Origin: Aeromicrobium senzhongii
GTDB lineage: Bacteria; Actinomycetota; Actinomycetes; Propionibacteriales; Nocardioidaceae
Length of the DNA: 64,000 nucleotides
NCBI RefSeq assembly: GCF_014334735.1
Contig: NZ_CP060587.1
Coordinates: forward strand, 2,666,001 to 2,730,000
Reading direction: 5' to 3'
Positions within the stretch are counted from its first letter, which is position 1, and the number at the start of each line of letters is the position of its first letter. Positions 18,074-27,207 of the stretch are shown here, piece after piece. A program made the translations under genes and the position numbers. Under the pieces are notes generated by a model that worked only from the letters and a program-made list of their open reading frames with translations, had not been told where the DNA came from and did not search any database.

Positions 18074-19472
18074 CCAGATTCTCGCCGAGCTGTCCGAGCG
18101 GCGCCGCCAGGACCTGCCCACGCACGGTGGCCGGACGCTGGCCTACGTCTACGACTCGGGCCTGGCTGCCGCCGACGAGATCGGCCGTCAGGCGCTGGCG
18201 ATGTACGCGTCGGCCAACGGGCTCGACCCCACCGCCTTCCCGAGCCTGCTGTCGATGGAGGCGGACCTCGTGGCGTTCGCGCGGACGCACCTGCACGCGG
18301 GGGACGCGGTCGTCGGGACGGTCACGTCCGGCGGCACCGAGTCGATCCTGCTGGCGGTCCAGACCGCCCGGGACGCCGCCCGCGTCGAGCGACCCGCGAT
18401 GGTCGTGCCCAGCACGATCCATGCCGCCTTCGCCAAGGCCGCGCACTACTTCGGTGTCGAGCTCGTCGCCGTGCCGGTCGGGGCCGAGCACCGTGCCGAC
18501 GTCGCCGCCATGACCGAGACGATCGATCGCCTCGGGGACCGGGTCGTCCTGGTGGCGGCGTCGACACCCTCCTACGCCCACGGCGTGATCGACCCGATCG
18601 AGGAACTCGCCGCCGTCACGCGCGAGCGCGGCCTGCGTCTGCACGTCGACGCCTGCATCGGCGGCTGGATCCTGCCGTGGATGCCCGACGCGGCCCCGTG
18701 GGACTTCGCGGTGCCGGGCGTCACGAGCATCTCGGTGGACCTGCACAAGTACGCGTACACCCCCAAGGGCGTGTCCCTGCTGCTGCACGCCGACGCCGGG
18801 CTGCGACGGCCCCAGTTCTTCGCGTACGCCGACTGGCCCGGTTACACGATGCTCAACTCCACGATGCAGTCGACCAAGTCCGGCGGGCCGCTCGCCGCGG
18901 CCTGGGCGGTCGTCCGCCTCATCGGCTCCGAGGGATACCGCGAGCTGGTCGAGCACACGCTCACCGGCACGCGGGCGCTCGCCGAGGGGATCGAGGCCAT
19001 CGACCACCTGCACCTGGTCGAGCGGCCGGACACCTCCCTGGTCGTCGTGGGCACCGACGACGCCGTCGACGTCTTCACCATCAGCGACCTCATGCTCGAC
19101 CGCGGCTGGTTCGTGCAGCCCCAGATGCGCTTCGGGGACGAGCCGGCGAACCTGCACCTCACGATCTCGGCCGCCACCGCGGACTCCGTGCCGGAGTTCC
19201 TCACGGCGCTGCGCGAAGCGGTGGCCGAGGCGGCCGTGGCCGGTCCCGTCCGCATCGACCCCGCACTGGCCGAGGCCGCGGCGACCCTCGATCCGGACAC
19301 GCTCGACGACGAGGCGTTCGACGGGCTCCTCGCCCTCGCCGGTCTCGCCGGTGGCGACGGTCAGGTCGCCGTGCCCGACCGGCTCGGTCCGGTCAACGCT
19401 CTGGTCGACGTCGCTCCCCCGCGGGTGCGCGAGGCACTCATGGTTGCCTTCTTGGACCGCCTCACGCGCTGA
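18063..19472 (+). CDS. PLP-dependent decarboxylase/lyase, sphingosine-1-phosphate lyase-like
   Basis: A 469-residue fold-type I PLP enzyme of the group II decarboxylase superfamily. The PLP lysine is K229 in SVDLHKYAYTPKG, with D196 in LHVDACIGGW contacting the pyridine ring, and TSGGTESILLA (about 88-98) binding phosphate. The DLHKYGY/ACxGG pattern and the length are closest to sphingosine-1-phosphate lyase and its bacterial relatives. It overlaps the MFS gene by eleven bases. Its substrate could be a phospho-sphingoid, a phosphorylated amine or an amino acid; sequence does not decide. Confidence 0.8.
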   Translation: MSPDQILAELSERRRQDLPTHGGRTLAYVYDSGLAAADEIGRQALAMYASANGLDPTAFPSLLSMEADLVAFARTHLHAGDAVVGTVTSGGTESILLAVQTARDAARVERPAMVVPSTIHAAFAKAAHYFGVELVAVPVGAEHRADVAAMTETIDRLGDRVVLVAASTPSYAHGVIDPIEELAAVTRERGLRLHVDACIGGWILPWMPDAAPWDFAVPGVTSISVDLHKYAYTPKGVSLLLHADAGLRRPQFFAYADWPGYTMLNSTMQSTKSGGPLAAAWAVVRLIGSEGYRELVEHTLTGTRALAEGIEAIDHLHLVERPDTSLVVVGTDDAVDVFTISDLMLDRGWFVQPQMRFGDEPANLHLTISAATADSVPEFLTALREAVAEAAVAGPVRIDPALAEAAATLDPDTLDDEAFDGLLALAGLAGGDGQVAVPDRLGPVNALVDVAPPRVREALMVAFLDRLTR

Positions 19473-19484
19473 GCCGGCGCATCA

Positions 19485-19518
19485 GCGTGGCCAGGGTGAC
19501 CGCGTGGCTAGGGTGACC
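19485..19518. repeat. Tandem 17-bp duplication covering the GNAT gene promoter
   Basis: Two adjacent 17-base units (19485-19501 and 19502-19518) differ at one base: GGCCAGGG versus GGCTAGGG. The change makes the second copy a good -10 (TAGGGT, 19509-19514) six bases before the GTG start at 19521. The first copy would direct a short frame GTG GCT AGG GTG ACC GCG TGA (19504-19524), whose stop overlaps that start. Confidence 0.85.
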
Positions 19519-19520
19519 GC

Positions 19521-20108
19521 GTGACAGATCCGTGGACGACGCCCGCGATCCTGACCGGATCCCTCGTGCGCCTCGAGCCCCTGACGATCGACCACGCGGC
19601 CGGGCTCGCCGCCGCCGGTGACGACGAGGCCGTGTTCGAGCACCTGCGCGGCTGGGACGCGATGGACGCCGACGTGGCCGCGCAGCGGATCGCTCGGACC
19701 CTGGCCGACCCGGCGCTCGTGCCGTGGGCGCAGGTCGACCTGCGCACCGGCGAGGTCGCCGGCATGACGTGCTTCTACGACGTGAGCCCTGCGATGAGGA
19801 CCGTCGCGATCGGGCACACCTGGATCGGCCGGCGCTTCTGGCGCAGCGGGTTGAACACCGAGGCGAAACTGCTGCTGCTGACGCGCGCGTTCGACGAGCT
19901 CGGCTGCGTGCGGGTCGTGTGGCACACCGACATCCTCAACCAGCGCTCGCAGGACGCGATCGCCCGGCTCGGCGCCCGGCGTGAGGGCATCCTGCGCAAG
20001 CACAAGCTGCGCGACGACGGATCGTGGCGCGACACCGTGACGTTCTCGATGCTCGACGACGAGTGGCCGACCGCCGCACAGCGGCTCCGGACCGCGCTCG
20101 AGCGCTGA
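19521..20108 (+). CDS. GNAT family N-acetyltransferase (RimJ/RimL type)
   Basis: A 195-residue acetyltransferase of the RimJ/RimL subgroup, using acetyl-CoA on a protein N-terminus or small molecule. Family features are [12 protein letters not shown] at the start, [23 protein letters not shown] in the acetyl-CoA loop region, and [21 protein letters not shown] followed by [11 protein letters not shown] 19521 is supported by the TAGGGT element six bases upstream. It ends two bases from the convergent MFS gene. Confidence 0.9.
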   Translation: MTDPWTTPAILTGSLVRLEPLTIDHAAGLAAAGDDEAVFEHLRGWDAMDADVAAQRIARTLADPALVPWAQVDLRTGEVAGMTCFYDVSPAMRTVAIGHTWIGRRFWRSGLNTEAKLLLLTRAFDELGCVRVVWHTDILNQRSQDAIARLGARREGILRKHKLRDDGSWRDTVTFSMLDDEWPTAAQRLRTALER

Positions 20109-20109
20109 C

Positions 20110-21366
20110 TCAGACGGAGGAGGCGATCTTGGCCCTGCGCAGGACCCGCTGCGAGGCCAACGACAGCAGGAGCGCCGCCCCCATGGCGGCGATGGTGACG
20201 GTGAAGGCCGGGGTCGGACCCTCGGAGCCGAAGGCGCCGTCGGCGGCGCGGCCGGCGATCGACGCACCCGTCGCATAGCCCAGCCCCGTGGCGCCGGCCA
20301 TGAAGGTCATCGCCGTCCCGATCCGTGCCGGAGGGACGATGAGACCCGCGAGGGCGAAGGCGCTGATCAGGTACGGCGCGACGGCGAAGCCCATCAACGC
20401 GATCACCGCGACCAGCTGCGGGATGGTGTGGACGAACATCAGCGGCGAGGCGAGCACGAGCATCGCTCCGGAGGCGATCAGCATCCGGGTGGCGTACAGG
20501 ACGCTGGCCGGCACCGCCGCCAGCGCGAAGGCAGCGACGACGCTCCCGATGCCGAGCACCGCGTGGATCAGGCCTGCCACGTCGGGGTGGCCCTGATCGG
20601 TGGCCAGCACCGTGGTGCCCGTCTGGATGCTGCCGAACAGCACGCCCATGAGGAACACGGCCGCGGCCAGCGACAGGAACGCCGAGGTCCACAGCCGGAC
20701 GCCGCGCGTGGGCGCGTGCTCGCTGCCGCGCGGCACGAGCGCCGCCGTCCGGTGCGCAGCGAACCACGTGCCGAAGACCAGCAACAGGACCGCGGCGGCG
20801 AGCAGTGCCCCCTCGGCGCCGATGAGGACACCGAGGATGCCGACCAGCGCCGGGCCGAGCACGAACGAGGCCTCGTCGCCGGCGCCCTCGTAGGAGAACG
20901 CGAGATCGACGAAGCGGTCGACCTCGTCCTTGCGGATGCGGCCCTCGTTGACCCGCAGGGCCAGCACGGGCCGCCAGCGCACGCGCGCCAGCGGGCCGAC
21001 CTGGGGCATGGCCAGACCGGTGAGCGCCGCGACGACGACGAGCACGGCCGAGGAGACCTCCTGGCCGGCGAAGAACACGATCGAGACCAGGCCCAGCGAT
21101 CCGGCGACCGACTGGATGAGGACGACGGGGCGCTGACCGATGCGATCGGCGAGCGCGCCGAAGAACGGGGACCCGGCCGCGTTCGCGACCGCGAGGGCGC
21201 CGGCCGTGGCGCCGGCGATGCCGTAACGCCCCGTGGCCTGGGCGACCAGCAGCAGCACGCCCATCTGGCTCATCGCGAGCGGAATGCGTCCCAGGAAGGC
21301 CACCGTCACGAACGAGAGTCCAGCTGCGCCCCAGAGACGGCGGTAATCGGCGATCGCAGAATTCAC
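20110..21366 (-). CDS. MFS transporter
   Basis: A 418-residue protein with about twelve transmembrane helices and the MFS loop motif [14 protein letters not shown] between helices 2 and 3. It shows the overall pattern of proton-driven efflux carriers of small molecules. The GTG start at 21366 has a possible -10 TAGCAT nine bases upstream. It is divergent from another MFS gene across only 64 bases, and the two are not close in sequence. The substrate is unknown. Confidence 0.85.
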   Translation of the reverse strand: MNSAIADYRRLWGAAGLSFVTVAFLGRIPLAMSQMGVLLLVAQATGRYGIAGATAGALAVANAAGSPFFGALADRIGQRPVVLIQSVAGSLGLVSIVFFAGQEVSSAVLVVVAALTGLAMPQVGPLARVRWRPVLALRVNEGRIRKDEVDRFVDLAFSYEGAGDEASFVLGPALVGILGVLIGAEGALLAAAVLLLVFGTWFAAHRTAALVPRGSEHAPTRGVRLWTSAFLSLAAAVFLMGVLFGSIQTGTTVLATDQGHPDVAGLIHAVLGIGSVVAAFALAAVPASVLYATRMLIASGAMLVLASPLMFVHTIPQLVAVIALMGFAVAPYLISAFALAGLIVPPARIGTAMTFMAGATGLGYATGASIAGRAADGAFGSEGPTPAFTVTIAAMGAALLLSLASQRVLRRAKIASSV

Positions 21367-21430
21367 AACCCGCCCATGCTACCGGGCCCGCCCACCCCGC
21401 ACCGCGCGCCGCGGCTCCTAGACTCGGCCC

Positions 21431-22576
21431 GTGGTGGAACCGACGTTGACCCGGGCCCGCGTGGCCACGTCCGCGGTGCTGTTCACCAACGGTTTCGTGC
21501 TGGGTGCCTGGATCGTGCACATCCCCGCGATCATGGACCGCACCGACATCTCGGCGGCCACGCTCGGGACGCTGCTGCTGTGGACGGGCGTGTGCGCCTG
21601 GGTCGCGATGCAGGCAGCAGGGTTCTTCGTCGACCGGACCGGCAGCGCCCGAGCCGTGGTGGTCGCACTGGTCGTGATGTGTCTCGCCATCGTGTTGCCC
21701 AGCCTGGCGACGAACGTGTGGACCCTCGCGGCCGGGCTCGGCATCCTGGGTGCCGCCAACGGCGTCGTCGACGTCGCCCAGAACGCACAGGCCGTCACCG
21801 TGGAGCGGGCCTACGGCCGCCCGATCATGTCGTCGTTCCACGCGTACTTCTCCGCCGGCGGCCTGGCCGCGTCGGCGCTCGGTGGCGCGATGCTGGCGCT
21901 CGGCTCGCCGGTCCCGCTGGACTTCGTGGTGTTCGCGATCATCGGGCTCGTCCTCGTCGTCGCGGTGCGGCCGCACCTGCTCGACCACGACGTGCGCGAC
22001 TCGCAGGACCGACCCGGCCGGCCCGCGTGGACCCTGCAGATCGTGCTGCTCGGAGCGCTGGCCTTCGCGCTCATGCTGGCCGAGGGCGTGGCCTACGACT
22101 GGAGCACCGTCCACCTGCGCGACGAGCTCGGCACCTCCGAGGCCCTCGCCGCCGTGGCCTACGGCGCGTTCAGCCTGACGATGTTCGTCTCGCGCCTGGT
22201 CGTCGACCGGATCGTCGCGGTGACGGGCGCCGGGACCTTCGTCCGATGGGCCTCGCTGCTGGGTGCCTGCGGCCTCACCATCGCGATCGTCGCCCCCACC
22301 CCCGCGATCGCCATCCTCGGCTGGGCCGTCGTCGGCATCGGGCTGGCCGGCTGCGTCCCCCAGTTCTTCTCGGCCGCCGGCAACGTCGATCCGCGTCACG
22401 GCGCGGCGATCATCGCCCGCGTCACCGGCATGGGCTACGTGGCGCTCCTGAGCGGACCCTCGATCATCGGTCTGCTGACGCACTGGGTCCCGCTGACCAC
22501 GGCCTTCCTCGTCCCCCTCGCCCTGTGCCTCGTGGCCAGTGCCCTCGCCCCTCGCGCCCTCGGGAGCCGCCGATGA
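21431..22576 (+). CDS. MFS transporter (sugar/efflux-like)
   Basis: A 381-residue membrane protein with about twelve helices. The segment [42 protein letters not shown] is typical of the YbjJ/FucP-like MFS group, where an N-rich motif and SFH motif are conserved. GTG 21431 is preceded by TAGACT (21419-21424) with the six-base spacing seen at other leaderless genes. The stop overlaps the ung start (ATGA), so ung is translated from the same mRNA. The substrate cannot be told. Confidence 0.85.
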   Translation: MVEPTLTRARVATSAVLFTNGFVLGAWIVHIPAIMDRTDISAATLGTLLLWTGVCAWVAMQAAGFFVDRTGSARAVVVALVVMCLAIVLPSLATNVWTLAAGLGILGAANGVVDVAQNAQAVTVERAYGRPIMSSFHAYFSAGGLAASALGGAMLALGSPVPLDFVVFAIIGLVLVVAVRPHLLDHDVRDSQDRPGRPAWTLQIVLLGALAFALMLAEGVAYDWSTVHLRDELGTSEALAAVAYGAFSLTMFVSRLVVDRIVAVTGAGTFVRWASLLGACGLTIAIVAPTPAIAILGWAVVGIGLAGCVPQFFSAAGNVDPRHGAAIIARVTGMGYVALLSGPSIIGLLTHWVPLTTAFLVPLALCLVASALAPRALGSRR

Positions 22577-23244
22577 GCCTCGATGACCTGATGGCGCCGG
22601 ACTGGGCCGAGGCGATGGAGCCCGTCAGCGAGCAGATCGCCACCATGGGTGAGTTCCTGCGCGCCGAGGTGGCTGCGGGAAACAGCTACCTGCCGGAGCC
22701 GGACGCGATCTTCCGCGCCTTCCGCACTCCCCTGGCCCAGGTGCGGGTGCTGGTCACCGGACAGGATCCGTACCCCACGCCGGGACACGCGATGGGCCTG
22801 TCCTTCTCGGTCCGGCCCGACGTGCGACCGCTGCCGCGCAGCCTGGTCAACATCTACACCGAGCTGCAGGCCGACCTCGGCATCGAGCCGGCGGCCCACG
22901 GCGACCTCTCCGCCTGGGCCGACCAGGGCGTCATGCTGCTCAACCGCGTCCTGACCGTCCGGCCCGGCGAGGCGGCGAGCCATCGCGGCAAGGGCTGGGA
23001 GTCGATCACCGACCGGGCGATCGCCGCGCTGGTCGAACGCGGTGGTCCGCTCGTCGCGATCCTGTGGGGTCGCGACGCCCAGGCACTGGCCCCACGGCTG
23101 GGCGACGTCCCCCGGATCGAGTCGCCTCACCCCAGCCCGCTGTCGGCCTCCCGGGGGTTCTTCGGCTCCCGCCCGTTCAGCCGCGCCGACGACGCGCTCC
23201 GGAAGCAGGGTGCACAGCCGGTCGATTGGCGCCTCCCCGGCTAG
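22573..23244 (+). CDS. ung: Uracil-DNA glycosylase (family 1)
   Basis: A 223-residue base-excision repair enzyme removing uracil from DNA. The catalytic water-activating motif GQDPYP is at residues 63-68, and the minor-groove loop [14 protein letters not shown] is near the C-terminus. ATG 22573 overlaps the MFS stop by four bases and fits the normal length. Coupling to an MFS gene has no obvious metabolic reason. Confidence 0.96.
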   Translation: MSLDDLMAPDWAEAMEPVSEQIATMGEFLRAEVAAGNSYLPEPDAIFRAFRTPLAQVRVLVTGQDPYPTPGHAMGLSFSVRPDVRPLPRSLVNIYTELQADLGIEPAAHGDLSAWADQGVMLLNRVLTVRPGEAASHRGKGWESITDRAIAALVERGGPLVAILWGRDAQALAPRLGDVPRIESPHPSPLSASRGFFGSRPFSRADDALRKQGAQPVDWRLPG

Positions 23245-23253
23245 GGTGGCGGC

Positions 23254-24420
23254 GTGAGCGAGACACGCATTCGCGACCGGGCCGTCATCATCGATCAGGG
23301 CTTCGGCGTGGTCCAGCGCTGGGGCATCCGCCTCGTCGTGATCGCGGCCGCCCTGTACGTCCTCGGTTGGGCGGTCGGACACACGTGGGTGATCTGGTTC
23401 CCGGTCGCCCTGGCGATCCTGTTCGCGACGGTCCTCGGCCCGCCGGCCAAGGCCCTGCGCGACCGCGGGGTGCCGGCCGCCGCCGCTGCGGGACTCGTGC
23501 TGCTGGCCTTCCTGGCCGCGCTCGGATTCCTGTTCTCGATCCTCATCCCGCAGCTGATCGACGAGGCGCCCCAGATCGCCGACCGCGCCGCGAAGGGCGT
23601 CGGCGAGGTGCAGGAGTGGCTCCTCAACGGCCCCCTGCCCGTGGAGTCGAACCAGATCAGCAACGCGCTCGACTCGATCGAGGACTGGCTGCGCAACAGC
23701 GCCGGTGACATCAGCAGCGGCGTCCTGTCCACGATCGGCGTCGCCACGAACGTCGTCGTCAACACCGTCCTGGTGCTGATCCTGACCTTCCTGTTCATCA
23801 AGGACGGCCACCGCTTCCTGCCCTTCGTGGAGCGCCTCGGCGGCCACCGCGTCGGCGGCCACCTGCGTGAGCTGCTCTACCGGGCGTGGAACACCCTGGG
23901 CGGCTTCATCCGCACCCAGGCCCTCGTCTCGCTGATCGACGCCGTGCTGATCGGCACCGCACTGCTGGTCGTCGGCCAGCCGCTGTGGGTGCCGTTGGCG
24001 CTCATCACCTTCATCGGCGGGTTCATCCCGATCATCGGTGCCTTCGCCAGCGGCGCGATCGCCGTGCTGGTCACGCTCGTGACGAACTCGCCGCGGGACG
24101 CCGTGATCGTCCTGATCGTGATCGTCGCCGTGCAGCAGCTCGAGGGCAACGTCCTGTCGCCGATGCTGCAGGGCAAGAGCATGAACCTGCACCCGGCGGT
24201 CGTGCTGATGGCCGTCACCGCCGGCGGCTCGATGTTCGGCATCACCGGAGCGTTCCTGGCGGTGCCCGTCACGGCCACGGTCGCCGAGATCCTGCGCTAC
24301 GCCAACGAGCGGATCGACGCGGCCCTGACGGCCGGCGGCGACCCCGTGGCGCTCACCTCGACGACCCCGGCGTCAGACCCGCCGGACGACCCCGACCCGG
24401 GGACCGGCCGACCACTCTGA
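23254..24420 (+). CDS. AI-2E/PerM family transporter
   Basis: A 388-residue membrane protein of the AI-2E (UPF0118) family. It has paired N-terminal helices, a soluble segment (about 105-165), then a helix bundle with the family motifs LLYRAWNTLGGFIRTQALVSLIDAVLIG, FIGGFIPIIGAFASG and VQQLEGNVLSPMLQGKS. Relatives have been linked to export of autoinducer-2 or to sodium/proton exchange. GTG 23254 has TAGGGT (23242-23247) six bases upstream. The C-terminal tail is rich in Pro and Asp. Confidence 0.9.
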   Translation: MSETRIRDRAVIIDQGFGVVQRWGIRLVVIAAALYVLGWAVGHTWVIWFPVALAILFATVLGPPAKALRDRGVPAAAAAGLVLLAFLAALGFLFSILIPQLIDEAPQIADRAAKGVGEVQEWLLNGPLPVESNQISNALDSIEDWLRNSAGDISSGVLSTIGVATNVVVNTVLVLILTFLFIKDGHRFLPFVERLGGHRVGGHLRELLYRAWNTLGGFIRTQALVSLIDAVLIGTALLVVGQPLWVPLALITFIGGFIPIIGAFASGAIAVLVTLVTNSPRDAVIVLIVIVAVQQLEGNVLSPMLQGKSMNLHPAVVLMAVTAGGSMFGITGAFLAVPVTATVAEILRYANERIDAALTAGGDPVALTSTTPASDPPDDPDPGTGRPL

Positions 24421-24477
24421 GAGGCCCCGAATCGACCCGGAGCGAACGCTTCGGCGACTCCCGGCCAAGACAGAGGT

Positions 24478-25056
24478 GTGAACATCGTGCCTCAGGACCC
24501 GTCAGCCGAAGAGGCCGAGCGGTTCGGTGCATCCCTGTGGGAGCTTCGGGTGCCGATCCATGCGTATCTGGCGCGCCGGTCACCGACGGACGCCGATGAC
24601 CTCCTGGTCGATGTGTGGGTCGCCGCCTACACGAGCCGACACACCTTCGACGCCGCTCGAGGGGACGTCCGGCCCTGGCTCTTCGGGGTCGCTCGCAATG
24701 TCCTGCGCGCGCATCTGCGTCGCAGTCGCCGGCCCGCAACACCGTTCCGCCAGCGCGACACCTCGGGCCAGGACTGGGAAGCCGTCGATGAGCGCCTCGA
24801 CGCCCTTTCCGTCGCACCCGAGCTGCGCGCAGCGTTGGCCCAGGTGCCGCCGGCCGAACGTGAGGTCCTTCTCCTCGTGGCGTGGGAAGGGCTCTCTCCG
24901 ACCGAAGCGGCCTCGGTCCTCGGCCTGCGCCAAGGGACAGCGCGATCACGCCTGCATCGTGCTCGTGAGCGCCTGCGCGTTGCGATGAGCGAACGCTCGA
25001 CCGACGACCGGACAAGTGAGGGGCAGAAGGGCACTGGACGAGAGGGACGGCGATGA
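24478..25056 (+). CDS. Sigma-70 family (ECF-type) RNA polymerase sigma factor
   Basis: A 192-residue sigma factor with regions 2 and 4 only. Region 2 is seen in ADDLLVDVWVAAYTSRHTFD and DVRPWLFGVARNVLRAHLRR; region 4 in PPAEREVLLLVAWEGLSPTEAASVLGLRQGTARSRLHRARERL. The start is uncertain: GTG 24478, or GTG 24487 in frame. The ATG of the downstream membrane protein overlaps its stop (ATGA), the usual position for an anti-sigma or sensor partner. No zinc-binding HxxxCxxC anti-sigma motif is present in that partner. Confidence 0.9.
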   Translation: MNIVPQDPSAEEAERFGASLWELRVPIHAYLARRSPTDADDLLVDVWVAAYTSRHTFDAARGDVRPWLFGVARNVLRAHLRRSRRPATPFRQRDTSGQDWEAVDERLDALSVAPELRAALAQVPPAEREVLLLVAWEGLSPTEAASVLGLRQGTARSRLHRARERLRVAMSERSTDDRTSEGQKGTGREGRR

Positions 25057-25913
25057 ATCGACGAGACGAACCCGCGAGCGCGTGGAACGCGCTGGTGGAG
25101 GCCGCGCACATCGGCACCCCCGACGACACCTACTTCGAGTCGGCGTACGCCCGGTACCGGGACGAGGTCGGACACTCGCGAACGAACTCGGACGTGTCGG
25201 CGATGAGAAGCCCGGCACCCCGGCATCGCTCGCTCGCATGGGCGGCTGGCATCGCGGCCGTCGCGGTCGTGGCGGCTCCGCTCTTCGCCACGCTCGATGG
25301 CGCGGACGTGACCGACACCGCCTCGAGCAGCCGGGACCCTGCTCGCGAATCGCCGGCCGAGCGAGTATCCGCGACCCCGCCGATCCAGGTGATCGAGGTG
25401 GCCGGCAGCGAGACCACCTCCCGGTCCGCGGCTTATGGCGCCAGCACGTTCGAGGAGTTCACGCGCTCGAGTCTCATCGATGACGTCGTCGAGGGCACGG
25501 TGACCGACTCCGTGCCGGTCGTCATCGGCGGCGAGGACGACGCAGAGGTGCTGACTCGACTGACCGTCGCGGTCAAGCAGTCGCGCCAGAGGGCCGGCGC
25601 AGCCACCATGACAGTGCTCCAGCACGGAGGAGTCGTCACCAAGCGGGACATGCGTCGATACCTGGAGTCCACGTTCGGCCGCCTGGACGAGAAGGAGCTC
25701 GACGATCTCGTGGAGGTCCGGCCGGGGGGTCATGTTCCCCATCGCACCGGCGCATCGGTTCTCCTGGCGATCGATGGCGGGACGGGGTCGGGACCCGTCG
25801 TCATCGAATCGCTGACTGCGGCTTCGGACGGATTCGTCTGGGCTGCGGCTCCGCCGAACGCCGCCTGGTCACCCTCACTGGACCGCTCCGAGGTCGACGC
25901 GCTCTTCCGGTGA
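25053..25913 (+). CDS. Unrecognised single-pass membrane protein coupled to the sigma factor
   Basis: A 286-residue protein I do not recognise. It has a cytoplasmic segment of about 60 residues, one transmembrane helix (about 61-82, SLAWAAGIAAVAVVAAPLFAT), and an extracytoplasmic domain with several beta-rich stretches (TVTDSVPVVIGGEDDAEVLTRL, TGASVLLAIDG, FVWAAAPPNAAWSPSLD). It overlaps the sigma factor by four bases, so it is probably its membrane-anchored regulator or the first target in its pathway. There is no zinc anti-sigma signature. Function is not assigned. Confidence 0.7.
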   Translation: MNRRDEPASAWNALVEAAHIGTPDDTYFESAYARYRDEVGHSRTNSDVSAMRSPAPRHRSLAWAAGIAAVAVVAAPLFATLDGADVTDTASSSRDPARESPAERVSATPPIQVIEVAGSETTSRSAAYGASTFEEFTRSSLIDDVVEGTVTDSVPVVIGGEDDAEVLTRLTVAVKQSRQRAGAATMTVLQHGGVVTKRDMRRYLESTFGRLDEKELDDLVEVRPGGHVPHRTGASVLLAIDGGTGSGPVVIESLTAASDGFVWAAAPPNAAWSPSLDRSEVDALFR

Positions 25914-25916
25914 ACG

Positions 25917-26792
25917 TCAGTCGAAGACGACCGTCTTCATCCCGTTGAGCAGCACCCGGTGCTCGGCGTGCGCGCGCACCGCGTGCACCAGCGCACGCGC
26001 CTCGAGGTCCTGACCCATCGCCGCCAGCTCCGCGGCCGACGAGCGGTGGTCGACGCGGCGGAAGTCCTGCTCGATGATCGGCCCCTCGTCGAGGTCGGCC
26101 GTGACGTAGTGTGCCGTGGCGCCGATGACCTTCACCCCGTGCCGGTGCGCCTGCTCGTAGGGTCGCGCGCCCTTGAAGCTCGGCAGCAGCGAGTGGTGGA
26201 TGTTGATGGCGCGGCCGTGGACGTCGCGGCACATCTGGTCGGTCAGGATCTGCATGTACCGGGCCAGGATCAGCGCCTCGGCCTGCGTGCGCTCCATCAG
26301 GTCCAGGACGAACTGCTCAGTCTCGCGCTTGGTCTCGGGGGTCACGCGGATCTGGTGGAACTCGATCCCGTGCCACTCGACCACGTCGCGCCAGTCGGGG
26401 TGGTTCGACACGACCGCGACGATCTCGATCGGCAGCTGACCCTGCCGGGTGTGGAACAGCAGGTTGTTGAGCACGTGTCCCTGCTTGGAGACCATGACGA
26501 CGACGCGCAGCGGAGCGGTCGCGTCGTGCAGCTCCCAGTCCATCTCGAACGGCTCGAGGGCCGGGGACAGCATCGCCCGCATCTGCTCCAGCTCGACCTC
26601 GCGGTCGGCGGCGAATCGCACCCGCATGAAGAAGCGCCGGGTGTCGGGATCGGCGTACTGCTGGCTCTCGGTGATCGTCCAACCGTCCTGCGCCAGCGTC
26701 GAGGCGATCGTCGCCACGATGCCCACCCGGTCGGGGCAGGCGAAGGTCAAGATGAAGTCGCTGTGCGGCTGGGGAACGTCCATGGACTGCAT
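25917..26792 (-). CDS. purU: Formyltetrahydrofolate deformylase
   Basis: A 291-residue enzyme that hydrolyses 10-formyltetrahydrofolate to formate and tetrahydrofolate. An N-terminal ACT domain (FILTFACPDRVGIVATIASTLAQDGW) precedes the formyltransferase domain. The active-site elements are NIHHSLLPSFKGARPYEQA and GATAHYVTADLDEGPIIEQ, with the catalytic Asn-His-Asp triad. ATG 26792 is used; a second ATG three codons later is equally possible and neither has a clear binding site. It ends four bases from the convergent membrane protein gene. Confidence 0.94.
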   Translation of the reverse strand: MQSMDVPQPHSDFILTFACPDRVGIVATIASTLAQDGWTITESQQYADPDTRRFFMRVRFAADREVELEQMRAMLSPALEPFEMDWELHDATAPLRVVVMVSKQGHVLNNLLFHTRQGQLPIEIVAVVSNHPDWRDVVEWHGIEFHQIRVTPETKRETEQFVLDLMERTQAEALILARYMQILTDQMCRDVHGRAINIHHSLLPSFKGARPYEQAHRHGVKVIGATAHYVTADLDEGPIIEQDFRRVDHRSSAAELAAMGQDLEARALVHAVRAHAEHRVLLNGMKTVVFD

Positions 26793-26832
26793 CGTCTCAG
26801 GTGGCCCGGCGCACGCTGATCGGCCCTCCCGG

Positions 26833-27168
26833 TCAGGTCGCGTCGACGAGCGTGGTCAGCAGGACGACGGCGTCCTCGAGTGCCAGCAGGTCATGGCGGT
26901 GGTCGGGGATCACCAGCAGGTCGCCGGCTGATCCGTCCCAGCTCTCCTCGCCTGCGGTCAGCCGCACCGATCCGGTGAGCACCTGCAGGGTCGCCTCCGG
27001 CGGCGCCTCGTGCTCGTCGAGCCGGTGGTCCGCCGCCAGCGCGATCACGGTCTGGCGCAGGTGATGGTGACGCCCCGGGTGCAGGGCCGCCGCACTGCGG
27101 CCCGCGTGTGAGGCGCGTGCCTGGTCGAGCAGGTCGCTTCCGAGGGACGGCAGATGCGTGGACTCCAT
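26833..27168 (-). CDS. Cupin domain protein
   Basis: A 111-residue single-domain cupin. The first motif is weakly seen in HRLDEHEAPPEATLQVLTGSVRL (His and Glu metal ligands), and the second in GDLLVIPDHRHDLLALEDAVVLL. Small cupins of this type bind metal and act as sensors, isomerases or unknown enzymes. TACGGT (27180-27175) stands six bases upstream of the ATG, a leaderless arrangement. The specific role is unknown. Confidence 0.75.
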   Translation of the reverse strand: MESTHLPSLGSDLLDQARASHAGRSAAALHPGRHHHLRQTVIALAADHRLDEHEAPPEATLQVLTGSVRLTAGEESWDGSAGDLLVIPDHRHDLLALEDAVVLLTTLVDAT

Positions 27169-27207
27169 GCCTCGACCGTAACCCGTCGCGTCGCCGTCCG
27201 ACGGGCG

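Noticed and set aside
19775..22483. A 900-codon minus-strand open frame
   Set aside because: Antisense across GNAT and two MFS genes and out of frame with the real minus MFS gene.
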